Source: Flavobacterium sp. TR2
GTDB taxonomy: Bacteria > Bacteroidota > Bacteroidia > Flavobacteriales > Flavobacteriaceae
DNA length: 64,000 nt
Assembly (NCBI RefSeq): GCF_025252405.1
Contig: NZ_CP104307.1
Span: forward strand, 2,914,001-2,978,000
Direction of reading: 5' to 3'
A program made the position numbers and the translations under genes. How positions within the stretch are numbered: position 1 is the first letter of the stretch; every line of letters begins with the position of its first letter. Positions 41,174 through 50,663 of this stretch are shown one piece after another. A model generated the notes under the pieces. The model saw nothing but the letters and a program-made list of their open reading frames with translations. It did no database searches and was not told the origin of the DNA.

Positions 41174-43267
41174 ATGAGTAAAGCAATATATATAGCCACA
41201 AGCGACCATAATAGCGGTAAATCGATTATCACGCTAGGTTTGATGAGTATCTTGATTGGCAAAACAGCCAAAGTAGGATATTTTAGGCCTATAATCGAAG
41301 ATTTTGTCGATGGTGAGGTAGACAATCATATTGAGACTGTTTTGTCGTATTTTAACCTTGATATTGCGTTTGAAGATGCCTATGCCATCACCAAAAGCAG
41401 ATTGATCAAGAAAAAGAACAAAGGGAAAATAGGGGAGGTTCTAGATTTGATCATTGAAAAATATAAAAAACTAGAAGAACGTTTCGATTTTGTTTTGGTT
41501 GAAGGAACAAGCTTTACTGGAGAAGGAACCTCTATCGAATTAGATTTGAACGTTTTAATTGCTAAAAATCTTGGTATTCCGACCATAATTGTGGGTTCAG
41601 GAGTTGGTAAAACTTTAGAAGAACTTTTAGATAGCCTTTACTTAGTTTACGATTCCTTTAAAATCAAAGAGGTTGAAGTTTTGTCTGTTTTTGCGAATAA
41701 AGTACAGCCGGAAAATATCGAATTGGTTACCAATAGCCTGAAAAAAAGTTTGCCTTCAAATGTATTGATCAATACAATTCCGCTTATTTCAAGTTTGAAC
41801 AATCCGACGATGCAGGAAATTGTAAACGAGCTGAATGCAAAAGTCTTATTTGGCGAAAACTATTTGAACAACGAAATTGGGCATTATAGTGTAGGAGCGA
41901 TGCAGCTTCATAATTATTTGGTGCATTTGAATGACAATGCTTTGGTGATTACTCCAGGAGACCGTTCTGATATTATTTTAGGGGCTTTACAAGCAAATGA
42001 ATCGGCTAATTATCCAACTATTTCAGGGATCATTCTAACAGGAAATATAGTGCCAGAAGAAAGTATCTTAAAACTTATTGAAGGACTTTCTGCCATTGTT
42101 CCAATTATTGCTGTTGATGGAGGAACGTATCATATCACCAATAAAATAGGTTCTATAAAATCTGAGATTTACGCCAACAATACACATAAGATTGAAACAT
42201 CAATCAATACTTTTGAAAAATACGTTGAAATTGAGGCTCTGTCACAACGAGTAATTACTTTTCAGCCTGAAGGCATGACGCCAAAAATGTTTCAATACAA
42301 TATGGTGAAAAGAGCCAAGCAGCACAGAAAACATATCGTATTGCCAGAAGGAAATGATGATAGAATTATTACGGCAGCATCAAGATTGTTGGATATGGAT
42401 GTAGTTGATATTTCGATTATTGGAGATAAAAAGCAAATAGAAAGCAAAGTTGCAGAACTCGGACTTACATTTGATTTTTCTAAAGTAAACATCATCAATC
42501 CAATAGAATCTGAAATGTATGAAGATTATGCCAATACTTATTATGAGCTTAGAAAAGCTAAAAACGTGAGTATTACAATGGCAAGAGATTTAATGGAAGA
42601 CGTTTCTTATTTCGGAACGATGATGGTTTATAAAGGGCACGCTGACGGAATGGTTTCTGGTGCAGCGCATACAACACAGCATACCATTTTACCAGCATTG
42701 CAATTCATTAAAACAAAACCAAATTCATCTGTAGTTTCTTCGGTATTCTTTATGTGCTTAGAAGACCGCGTTTCTGTTTTTGGAGATTGCGCTATTAATC
42801 CTAACCCGACGGCAGAACAATTGGCGGAAATCGCTATTTCTTCTGCCGAATCAAGTTTAGCATTCGGAATTGAACCTAAAATTGCCATGCTTTCTTATTC
42901 TTCTGGATCATCAGGAAAAGGAGATGAAGTTGATAAAGTAAGAACGGCTACAGCAATCGTAAAAGAAAAAAGGCCTGATTTAAAAATTGAAGGTCCAATT
43001 CAGTATGATGCTGCAGTTGATTTAAGCGTCGGAAAAAGCAAAATGCCAGATTCAGAAGTGGCTGGACAAGCCAGCGTATTGATTTTCCCTGATTTAAATA
43101 CAGGAAACAACACCTACAAAGCCGTTCAGAGAGAAACTGGGGCTTTGGCAATCGGTCCAATGCTGCAAGGTTTAAACAAACCTGTAAACGATTTGAGTCG
43201 TGGCTGTACTGTAGATGATATTATCAATACAGTAGTAATTACCGCCATTCAGGCACAAGGAATGTAA
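41174..43267 (+). CDS. pta: Phosphate acetyltransferase
   Basis: A 697-aa long-type Pta that interconverts acetyl-CoA and acetyl phosphate. Order: an N-terminal P-loop-like domain (IYIATSDHNSGKSIITLGLM), a central DRTGG-type domain (LVITPGDRSDIILGALQANE), and the C-terminal catalytic domain from about residue 370 with GAAHTTQHTILPALQFIKTK and MLSYSSGSSGKGDEVDKVR. With ackA it forms the pathway that makes acetate and ATP or runs in reverse for acetate uptake. Confidence 0.97.
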   Translation: MSKAIYIATSDHNSGKSIITLGLMSILIGKTAKVGYFRPIIEDFVDGEVDNHIETVLSYFNLDIAFEDAYAITKSRLIKKKNKGKIGEVLDLIIEKYKKLEERFDFVLVEGTSFTGEGTSIELDLNVLIAKNLGIPTIIVGSGVGKTLEELLDSLYLVYDSFKIKEVEVLSVFANKVQPENIELVTNSLKKSLPSNVLINTIPLISSLNNPTMQEIVNELNAKVLFGENYLNNEIGHYSVGAMQLHNYLVHLNDNALVITPGDRSDIILGALQANESANYPTISGIILTGNIVPEESILKLIEGLSAIVPIIAVDGGTYHITNKIGSIKSEIYANNTHKIETSINTFEKYVEIEALSQRVITFQPEGMTPKMFQYNMVKRAKQHRKHIVLPEGNDDRIITAASRLLDMDVVDISIIGDKKQIESKVAELGLTFDFSKVNIINPIESEMYEDYANTYYELRKAKNVSITMARDLMEDVSYFGTMMVYKGHADGMVSGAAHTTQHTILPALQFIKTKPNSSVVSSVFFMCLEDRVSVFGDCAINPNPTAEQLAEIAISSAESSLAFGIEPKIAMLSYSSGSSGKGDEVDKVRTATAIVKEKRPDLKIEGPIQYDAAVDLSVGKSKMPDSEVAGQASVLIFPDLNTGNNTYKAVQRETGALAIGPMLQGLNKPVNDLSRGCTVDDIINTVVITAIQAQGM

Positions 43268-43304
43268 ATTCAATTAAAAATAAATTACTTTGAGTTTGCA
43301 GCGT

Positions 43305-43345
43305 TAAAACTTAGAACCTTAGCAGCTCAGCATCTTAGCAACTTT
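43305..43345. repeat. CTTAGAACCTTAGCAGCTCAG-type dispersed repeat
   Basis: AACTTAGAACCTTAGCAGCT followed by CAGCATCTTAGCAACTT, related to the segment at about 24557-24590. It lies within the 86-base pta-ackA gap. Confidence 0.5.
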
Positions 43346-43353
43346 AATAAAAA

Positions 43354-44538
43354 ATGAAAATACTAATTATAAATTCAGGAAGTTCTTCAATTAAATACCA
43401 ATTAATGGTAATGCCAGAAAACCAAGTGATATGCTCTGGAATGATTGATCGAATTGGCTTAGAAACTTCAAACGTAACCTTTAAAACCGCTGCAGCTTCT
43501 CGCGAAGAAACAATTGCAATTCCAAATCACAAAGTAGGTCTGCAAAAAGTAGCCAATATGCTTTTGGATGTTGAAAAAGGAGTGATTAAATCGACTTCAG
43601 AAATTGCGGCTGTCGGTCATCGTGTGGTGCATGGCGGAAGCGATTTTAGCGCTACAGTAAAAATTGACGAAAAAGTTAAGGAAAAAATCAAGCAGCTTTT
43701 TGAATTGGCGCCTTTGCATAATCCTGCCAATTTGGAGGGAATTAATGTAGCTGAGGAGATTTTTAGCTCTGCCGAGCAAATAGCTGTTTTTGATACTGCT
43801 TTTCATCAGACAATGCCAGAAGTAGCTTATAAATATGCTATTCCGAATTATCTTTTGACAGAAAATAAAGTTCGTGTTTATGGTTTTCATGGAACAAGCC
43901 ACAAGTATGTTTCTGAAAAAGCGATTAATTATTTAAAAAACAATTCTAAAATAATTACCATTCACTTAGGAAATGGCTGCAGTATGGCCGCTGTTAAAAA
44001 CGGAAAATGTATTGATACCTCAATGGGATTCTCGCCTTCGAACGGTCTCATTATGGGTACACGCGCAGGTGATATTGACCAGTCTGTTGTTTTTTATATG
44101 ATTAAAAATTTAGGATACACTCCAGATGAGGTAAATGCAATTTTACTTAAACAAAGCGGTATGCTTGGTCTTACTGGCTATAGCGACTTACGCGATATTG
44201 AAGCAGAAGCAGAAAAAGGCAATAAAGATTGTGTGCTGGCATTACAGATGAATGCCTACAGAATTAGAAAAACGATTGGTGCTTATGCGGCTGCTTTAAA
44301 CGGATTGGATGCCATTGTTTTTACAGCAGGAATTGGAGAAAATTCATCTTATATGCGTAATTTGATTTGCACGGATATGGATTATTTCGGAATTGAAATT
44401 GACACAGGAAAAAATGAACTGCGTTCAAAAGAATTAAGAGAAATCAATTCAGAAAAATCAATTGTAAAAGTTTTGGTTGTTCCGACAGATGAAGAATATG
44501 AAATTGCCAATCAGGTTTTTCAATTGCTTGAAAATTAA
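43354..44538 (+). CDS. ackA: Acetate kinase
   Basis: A 394-aa kinase making acetyl phosphate from acetate and ATP or the reverse. Signatures are ILIINSGSSSIKYQLM, VGHRVVHGGSDF, FDTAFHQTMPEVAYKYAIP, VYGFHGTSHKYVS and IVFTAGIGENS. Length is typical. It follows pta by 86 bases and ends at a strong terminator. Confidence 0.98.
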   Translation: MKILIINSGSSSIKYQLMVMPENQVICSGMIDRIGLETSNVTFKTAAASREETIAIPNHKVGLQKVANMLLDVEKGVIKSTSEIAAVGHRVVHGGSDFSATVKIDEKVKEKIKQLFELAPLHNPANLEGINVAEEIFSSAEQIAVFDTAFHQTMPEVAYKYAIPNYLLTENKVRVYGFHGTSHKYVSEKAINYLKNNSKIITIHLGNGCSMAAVKNGKCIDTSMGFSPSNGLIMGTRAGDIDQSVVFYMIKNLGYTPDEVNAILLKQSGMLGLTGYSDLRDIEAEAEKGNKDCVLALQMNAYRIRKTIGAYAAALNGLDAIVFTAGIGENSSYMRNLICTDMDYFGIEIDTGKNELRSKELREINSEKSIVKVLVVPTDEEYEIANQVFQLLEN

Positions 44539-44563
44539 AAAGTTTTATCTTAAACTTAACTAT

Positions 44564-44587
44564 AGGCTTCCTTTGGGAGCCTTTTTT
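44564..44587 (+). terminator. Intrinsic terminator after ackA
   Basis: AGGCTTCC / GGGAGCCT stem with a short loop and T-run, separating ackA from the PUL regulator. Confidence 0.82.
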
Positions 44588-44614
44588 ATGCTTTCAGTTT
44601 AAGTTTTTTGTCAG

Positions 44615-44622
44615 TATCTTTG
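44615..44622 (+). promoter_or_regulatory. -7 box (TATCTTTG) of the PUL regulator
   Basis: TATCTTTG lies 18 bases before the TTG at 44641. This placement argues against the upstream TTG at 44608 as the start codon. No clear -33 TTTG was found. Confidence 0.6.
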
Positions 44623-44640
44623 AATTCAAAAAATAACATC

Positions 44641-47385
44641 TTGAAATCGATACTTTTTAAAACCGTTTTCTTCTTTTTCATCGCTTTACAGCTTCAAGCC
44701 CAAGAATTACTTCCTTTTGTCGAAAATTATAGCAAATCAGATTATCAGGGAGATAATCAGATTTGGAATGTGGTGCAGGGTAATGACAATGCAATGTATT
44801 TTGCCAATAATCACTATTTGCTTCGTTACGACGGAGTAAAATGGGAAAAATATACACTTCCGAACAAAACCATTATTCGATCTATTTTGATTGAAGGCGA
44901 TAAAATCTATTCAGGATCTTACAAAGAGTTTGGTTATTGGTATAGAAAAGACGGAACTATGCATTATGTCTCGATTACCAAAAATCTCAGATTATTTGAT
45001 GAAAAGGATAATGAAGAAATCTGGAAAATATTTAGGTTTAATGGTTCTCTCTATTTTCAGTCTTTTAATGATGTTTTTATTTATAACGGAAAAAAGATTA
45101 AGAAAATTAAGTTCCCTTTTCTTATTTCGTATTGTTTTGGAGTAGATGAAAATTTATATGTTGCTTCGGTAAGGGATGGAATTTTTAAAATGAATGGCAA
45201 GCACATTGCCAATCCAAAAGGATGGGGCGTTTTAAAAAATACTGTTGTTCACGCCATTGAAAAGTTTCAAAACAGAACCTATATTTTTACGCAGAAAAAA
45301 GGTGTTTTTATTGTAGAAAAAAATGGATTAAAGAGCTGGGAACATCCAATAAATGAAACTCTAAAATCGGCAACAATAAATGTGGCAAAATTTGTCAAAA
45401 ATGATAAGCTGATTGTCGGAACTGGAAACCGCGGAATATTCATTTTAGACTTAAAAAATAATTCCTATAAAAATATTGAACGCGACAATGTTTTAATGAA
45501 CAATTCGGTCTTAAGTTTAGGATTGGATAAAGAAAATGATCTTTGGGTTGGTTTAGACAACGGTATTGCGCACGTTGAGGTTAATTCTCCAATTTCGTTC
45601 TTTTACGATAATTCGGGAATTTTAGGATCTGTGTATGCGGTGGCAGCAATTAATAAAGGGTATCTAATTGCTTCTAATCATGGAATTTTTGAATACAGCG
45701 CTGGAAAATTCAACATGATGCCTAATACGCAAGGGCAGGGCTGGAACATCTCTCTAATTGACGGAAAATATATTATTGGCCATAATGACGGAACTTTTTC
45801 ATACGAAAATGGTACGCTGACCAAAATAAATGGTGTCAGCGGCGGCTGGAATATGTCTAAAAGCAGTATCAACAATACTTATTTTCAGTCTACCTATAGC
45901 GGCATTTTGGTTTATGATGATCCATCAAATATGTCTCATTATAAAATCATCAAAGATTTGGCAAAACCCATAAAGTATGTGGCTCAAAACAAAAAAAATG
46001 AAATTTGGGCGGCAGACAATTACCGTGGTTTGTATCGTGTTCTGCTAGATGACAACTATAACACGCTAAAGGTTGAAAATGTTACCCAGCAGAGTAAAAT
46101 TCAAAACGATTTTGGCATTAAGATTTTTGAATTTAGAAAAGAAATACTTTTTCTAATTAATGATTCTTGGTACACTTATAATTCTATATCCAATAAATTG
46201 GAAGAAAATGAATTGTTCAATACAAGTTTCAAGAATGTAACCGATGTGGTGTCTATAGACGAAGATCATTTTATGGTTTTGCAAAACGGAATCTTGTATC
46301 ATATTTATGCCCAAGGAAACAAGTTTGTCTGGAATATTATTCAAGAGAAATATTATAAAGGAAAATTGATTAATGAGAATCTAAGAATTTTCAAGAAAGA
46401 CAATTATTATTTATTTAATCTAGATGACGGATTTATTTCGCTTAAACTCCAATATGAAAACAAACAAAATTCAGGAGTAAAAGTCGAAGCATTTAATAAT
46501 GATGTTTTAACGCCAAACGAAGAGAAAATTAAATTTAATACCGAATTAAAGATTAATGTGATCTCTGGAATTTACGGAGCAAGCAAACCAAATTTATTTT
46601 ATAAAATAGATAAAGACAAAGATTTTCTTGCCATCTCAGAGGGATCGATCGTTTTGAATAATTTAAGCAGCGGCTATCATACGGTAGAAATATTTAAACA
46701 CGATGGTGCGACATATGACAAAGTTGCATTCTATAAATTTAAAGTGGCACAACCATGGTATTTTTCTTTCTGGATGATTCTGCTCTATTTTCTTGTTATA
46801 GGAGCCGTTTTATTTTTCTATTATAAATGGAACAAATTCCGTTATATGCAGAAATTAAAATTGCAGGCTGAAGAATTAAAACATCAGAGAGAAATTCTTG
46901 AGATGGAATTGAAGAAAGAAAATGAACTCAATATACAGGAATACGAAAAACACATTTTGGAGCTAGAATTGCAGGCAAAATCTTCTGAAGTGGCGGGCAA
47001 ATCATTATCAATTGCCAAGCAGACAGAAATGATTGATAAAATTCAAGGTATTTTGGAAACTGAAAAAGATTTTGGCAAACTTAAAAATGAAATTAGAAAA
47101 GCAATTAAGATTAATGAAGTAAATAAACACGAATGGGAAACTTTTGAAACCAATTTGAATCAAATCCATAACGAGTTTATTATTAATCTATCCAAAAAAT
47201 ATCCGCACTTGACTCCAAAGGATATAAAGTTGTGTGTTTACCTTAAAATGAATCTTTCTTCTAAAGAAATTGCTCCTATGATGAATATCTCATTTAGAGG
47301 CGTAGAATTGCACAGGTATCGTTTGAGAAAGAAGCTAAATCTTACTCAGGACGAAAACCTGTCAAAGTTTTTATTAAGTCTGTAA
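44641..47385 (+). CDS. Membrane-spanning beta-propeller sensor/HTH regulator (SusR-like)
   Basis: A 914-aa protein started at TTG 44641, which gives the signal segment KSILFKTVFFFFIALQLQAQ. The frame remains open to 44608, but the -7 box at 44615 excludes that. Periplasmic beta-propeller repeats (two-component-regulator-propeller-like, for example NNSVLSLGLDKENDLWVGLD) and a Y_Y_Y-type strand domain precede a transmembrane helix (about 709-730, WYFSFWMILLYFLVIGAVLF). A cytoplasmic coiled coil (about 735-810) and a LuxR-type HTH (LSSKEIAPMMNISFRGVELH then RYRLRKKL) close it. It should sense a glycan outside and activate the adjacent susCD operon directly. Confidence 0.88.
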   Translation: MKSILFKTVFFFFIALQLQAQELLPFVENYSKSDYQGDNQIWNVVQGNDNAMYFANNHYLLRYDGVKWEKYTLPNKTIIRSILIEGDKIYSGSYKEFGYWYRKDGTMHYVSITKNLRLFDEKDNEEIWKIFRFNGSLYFQSFNDVFIYNGKKIKKIKFPFLISYCFGVDENLYVASVRDGIFKMNGKHIANPKGWGVLKNTVVHAIEKFQNRTYIFTQKKGVFIVEKNGLKSWEHPINETLKSATINVAKFVKNDKLIVGTGNRGIFILDLKNNSYKNIERDNVLMNNSVLSLGLDKENDLWVGLDNGIAHVEVNSPISFFYDNSGILGSVYAVAAINKGYLIASNHGIFEYSAGKFNMMPNTQGQGWNISLIDGKYIIGHNDGTFSYENGTLTKINGVSGGWNMSKSSINNTYFQSTYSGILVYDDPSNMSHYKIIKDLAKPIKYVAQNKKNEIWAADNYRGLYRVLLDDNYNTLKVENVTQQSKIQNDFGIKIFEFRKEILFLINDSWYTYNSISNKLEENELFNTSFKNVTDVVSIDEDHFMVLQNGILYHIYAQGNKFVWNIIQEKYYKGKLINENLRIFKKDNYYLFNLDDGFISLKLQYENKQNSGVKVEAFNNDVLTPNEEKIKFNTELKINVISGIYGASKPNLFYKIDKDKDFLAISEGSIVLNNLSSGYHTVEIFKHDGATYDKVAFYKFKVAQPWYFSFWMILLYFLVIGAVLFFYYKWNKFRYMQKLKLQAEELKHQREILEMELKKENELNIQEYEKHILELELQAKSSEVAGKSLSIAKQTEMIDKIQGILETEKDFGKLKNEIRKAIKINEVNKHEWETFETNLNQIHNEFIINLSKKYPHLTPKDIKLCVYLKMNLSSKEIAPMMNISFRGVELHRYRLRKKLNLTQDENLSKFLLSL

Positions 47386-47629
47386 GATTTGATTTTATTT
47401 TTTAAAGAATTTATATTTTTCCGTATCATTTTTTATATAATTACGATACATCATTACTACATCATAATGATATGTTAAAGCATTTTATTTAACATTTATC
47501 TATTTGATAATCATTGTAATAACGTTAAATTTTAACATAATGATGTAGCTATGCTGTAGTGGTATTTGATGTACTACAACGTTGTAATTGCTTAATTTGG
47601 CTCCACTAACTTAAACGATTACGTACTGT
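47386..47629. promoter_or_regulatory. susC upstream region with TACATCAT/ATGATGTA motifs
   Basis: 244 bases. CTACATCATAATGA (about 47458-47471) and CATAATGATGTAGC (about 47538-47551) form near-inverted repeats, with another TGATGTACTACAACG near 47568. TTAATTTGG about 30 bases before the ATG is a one-mismatch -7 box. These are candidates for the HTH regulator's operators. Confidence 0.4.
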
Positions 47630-50600
47630 ATGAAAAATTTTATTTTTAGCTTTTTAGCGCTCTTGTTGCTGCCTACATATATGATGGGGCAAGCGCAAGC
47701 AATCAAAGGAAAAGTAGTAGACAGTAGTGGAATGGGAGTTCCGGGAGCAATTATTAGTGCTTCAGAATCTAGAACTACTGCTGATGCTGACTTCGATGGT
47801 AATTTTACCATTAATGCTAAAGTTGGAGAAACCTTAAAAATCTCCATGCTTGGTTTCGACTCAGTTTCTATTCCAGCAACTGCAGGAGACATGAAGATCA
47901 CTTTAAAAGAAGCTGGCGATACAGCCTTAAAAGAAGTGGTTGTTATTGGTTACGGAACCAGAAAGAAAATTGATAATACTTCGGCAATTACTTCATTAAA
48001 AGCAGAAGATGTTACCAGAACAAAAGTAATGAATGCTTCTCAAGCTATTCAAGGTAAAGCTGCCGGAGTTCAGGTTACTTCGTCAGATGCTCCAGGAAGC
48101 ACACCTTCTGTAGTAATTAGAGGTTTAGGTACTGCATTAGGAGGAAGAAATCCTTTGTACATTGTTGATGGAATGCCTACTGAAAACATCAACAACATTA
48201 ATACAAATGATATTACGTCTTATGAAATTCTTAAAGATGCTTCATCTCTTGCTATTTATGGTACAAGAGCAGCAAATGGGGTTATCATTATTACTACTAA
48301 AAAAGGTAAAGGAGACAAAGTTTCTGTAGAAGTTGAAAGTTTTGGTGGTGTTAGAACACCGCTTAAGAAAGTTAAAATGGCCGATGCAAATCAATATGCT
48401 AGCTATACAAATGCTGCTTTAGGAACAAACAGATTCTCTACAAATCAGCCTGTTAATACAAACTGGTTTGATGAAATTACAAGAACTGGTACGTATACTC
48501 AAAACAATATTTCAATTTCTGGTGCTTCAGAAAATGTTAAATACTTTTTCAGTGCAGGTAACTATCAGGAAAAAGCGATCCTTAACGGTTTAGACTATAG
48601 CCGTACAAGTTTTAGAAATAATAATGAATTCAAACTTTCTAAAAAAGTTACTATTAATCAAAACTTTAGCTTTACATCAGCTAATTCTACGCCAAAACCA
48701 TTGAGTGCATTTACAAACGCATACAAACAATCATCAATTGTTCCTGTTCATTTTGCAAATGGCCAGTATGGAGCACCTTTTGCTGATGCAAGCGGAGTAG
48801 CAAGCCCAACCGGTACATCTTTTAATAATGTTGGAAATCCTGTAGCTCAATTAGATTTCTACAATGAAGAACAAAGAAGTATAACACTTCAAGGTGGTGT
48901 GAAATTGGATTACGAAATCTTAGATGGTTTAAAGTTTACTTCACAATTTAATGGTGAATACTATACTTGGAAAAATTACAATTTTGAGGATACTAAAAAT
49001 GTTTGGTTAGCTGCTAATCCAACTCGTAAAGATGCTGATTATTCAAGTACAGACCCTATCAATTTACTAACTAGAGGTAGAGAGGAGTATTTTAACTGGA
49101 ACTTGTCTAACTATTTGACTTATAATAAAGTATTTGGAAAAATTCATGATGTTGAATTAACGGCAGGTATCGAAACTTCTGTAAAAGGTCCTAGACAAAA
49201 ATTAGTTATTACAAGAAAGAATGTAAGTCCAGATTCTAACTATTGGTCTTTATATAATGCAAAAGATGCTAAAGGTGTAGATTATTCTGGTACTGTTACA
49301 AATTTACAAGATATCGTATTCAACGAGAGTAAATTAGCTTCTTATTTTGGACGTGTTCAATATAAATTAATGGACAGATACTTAGTAACTGGAACTATTA
49401 GACGTGACGGATCTTCAAACTTTGCAAAAGATTACCGTTGGGGAACTTTCCCATCTGTAGGTCTTGGATGGATTATGACTAAAGAAAACTTCTTGTCTGA
49501 AATTAAAGGAGTAGATTTAATCAAATTAAGAGGAAGCTGGGGTAAATTGGGTAACCAAAATGTGCCATTAAATAGCCAAAGTTATAATTCTGGATTAAAC
49601 AGTTATTTAGGTGGTTCAATTTTATACGAAGGAACAAGTATCACTTCTCAAATTGACCCTACTTTAACATGGGAAATTACAGAAGAATCTTCAGCTGGTG
49701 TTGATTTCGAATTTTTAGATAGCAGATTGAAAGGATCTTTTGATGTGTACAATAAAAACACTGATAACGTAATTTTATATGTAAAACCTTATCCGACTTC
49801 TGGAATTACAACAGCTTCTCCTTCTCATGTTGGTGAAGTTTCAAACAAAGGTTATGAGGTTTCTTTACGTTGGGATGATAAAATTACAGACGATTTAAGC
49901 TACTGGGTTGGAGGTAACTTCTCTCACAATAAAAACGAACTTACAAGTTTAAAAGATGTTTCGTTATCTCAGGTTATTGGAGGTAATTTAGGAAACGGAC
50001 AAGATACTAAATTGTTATACAACAACTCAATTGGCCAGCCATTAGGTAGTTTTTACCTATATGAGTACGCAGGTGTAGATCCAGCAAACGGAAATATGCT
50101 TTATTATAATGCAGCAGGAAATAAAGTAACACAAGATGCTTTATCAGCAACTGAAGATAAAAAATATGTAGGTTCAATTTTGCCAAAAGTTAACTACGGA
50201 GTTTCTTTAGGATTGGTTTACAAAAACATTGATTTCTCTGTTGACGGATATGGTACTGGTGGAGCAAAAGTTTACAATGGTAAAAAAGCGCAACGTTTTG
50301 GAGGTGAAAATATTGAAGCTTCTATGACTAATGATTATTGGACACCATCAAATACAACTTCACAAAATCCAAGACCATTTAATACAGTTCCAGTTGCTTC
50401 AACTTACTATATGGAATCTGCAGATTTCTTTAGAATTAACAACATTACTGTAGGATATAAACTTCCTTTAAGAGGTGATCAATTCATTAGTTCTTGCAGA
50501 ATTTATTTTAATGCGATCAACCCATTCATTACACAGAAATTTTCTGGATTCTCTCCTGAGTTAAATGCAGACGGAGATCCTTATAAACTTCAAGGAATTG

Positions 50601-50659
50601 AATTGGATGCGTACCCAACATTAAGATCATTTGTAATTGGTGCTAATTTAAAATTTTAA
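47630..50659 (+). CDS. susC: SusC/RagA family TonB-dependent outer-membrane transporter
   Basis: A 1009-aa TonB-linked outer-membrane protein. A signal peptide (MKNFIFSFLALLLLPTYMMG) is followed by a carboxypeptidase-regulatory-like domain (QAIKGKVVDSSGMGVPGAII, about 24-100), a plug domain with VIRGLGTALGGRNPLYIVDG and LKDASSLAIYGTRAANGVII, and a 22-strand barrel ending RSFVIGANLKF. It imports oligosaccharides captured by SusD. First gene of the locus after the regulator; susD follows after 4 bases. Confidence 0.97.
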   Translation: MKNFIFSFLALLLLPTYMMGQAQAIKGKVVDSSGMGVPGAIISASESRTTADADFDGNFTINAKVGETLKISMLGFDSVSIPATAGDMKITLKEAGDTALKEVVVIGYGTRKKIDNTSAITSLKAEDVTRTKVMNASQAIQGKAAGVQVTSSDAPGSTPSVVIRGLGTALGGRNPLYIVDGMPTENINNINTNDITSYEILKDASSLAIYGTRAANGVIIITTKKGKGDKVSVEVESFGGVRTPLKKVKMADANQYASYTNAALGTNRFSTNQPVNTNWFDEITRTGTYTQNNISISGASENVKYFFSAGNYQEKAILNGLDYSRTSFRNNNEFKLSKKVTINQNFSFTSANSTPKPLSAFTNAYKQSSIVPVHFANGQYGAPFADASGVASPTGTSFNNVGNPVAQLDFYNEEQRSITLQGGVKLDYEILDGLKFTSQFNGEYYTWKNYNFEDTKNVWLAANPTRKDADYSSTDPINLLTRGREEYFNWNLSNYLTYNKVFGKIHDVELTAGIETSVKGPRQKLVITRKNVSPDSNYWSLYNAKDAKGVDYSGTVTNLQDIVFNESKLASYFGRVQYKLMDRYLVTGTIRRDGSSNFAKDYRWGTFPSVGLGWIMTKENFLSEIKGVDLIKLRGSWGKLGNQNVPLNSQSYNSGLNSYLGGSILYEGTSITSQIDPTLTWEITEESSAGVDFEFLDSRLKGSFDVYNKNTDNVILYVKPYPTSGITTASPSHVGEVSNKGYEVSLRWDDKITDDLSYWVGGNFSHNKNELTSLKDVSLSQVIGGNLGNGQDTKLLYNNSIGQPLGSFYLYEYAGVDPANGNMLYYNAAGNKVTQDALSATEDKKYVGSILPKVNYGVSLGLVYKNIDFSVDGYGTGGAKVYNGKKAQRFGGENIEASMTNDYWTPSNTTSQNPRPFNTVPVASTYYMESADFFRINNITVGYKLPLRGDQFISSCRIYFNAINPFITQKFSGFSPELNADGDPYKLQGIELDAYPTLRSFVIGANLKF

Positions 50660-50663
50660 TATT

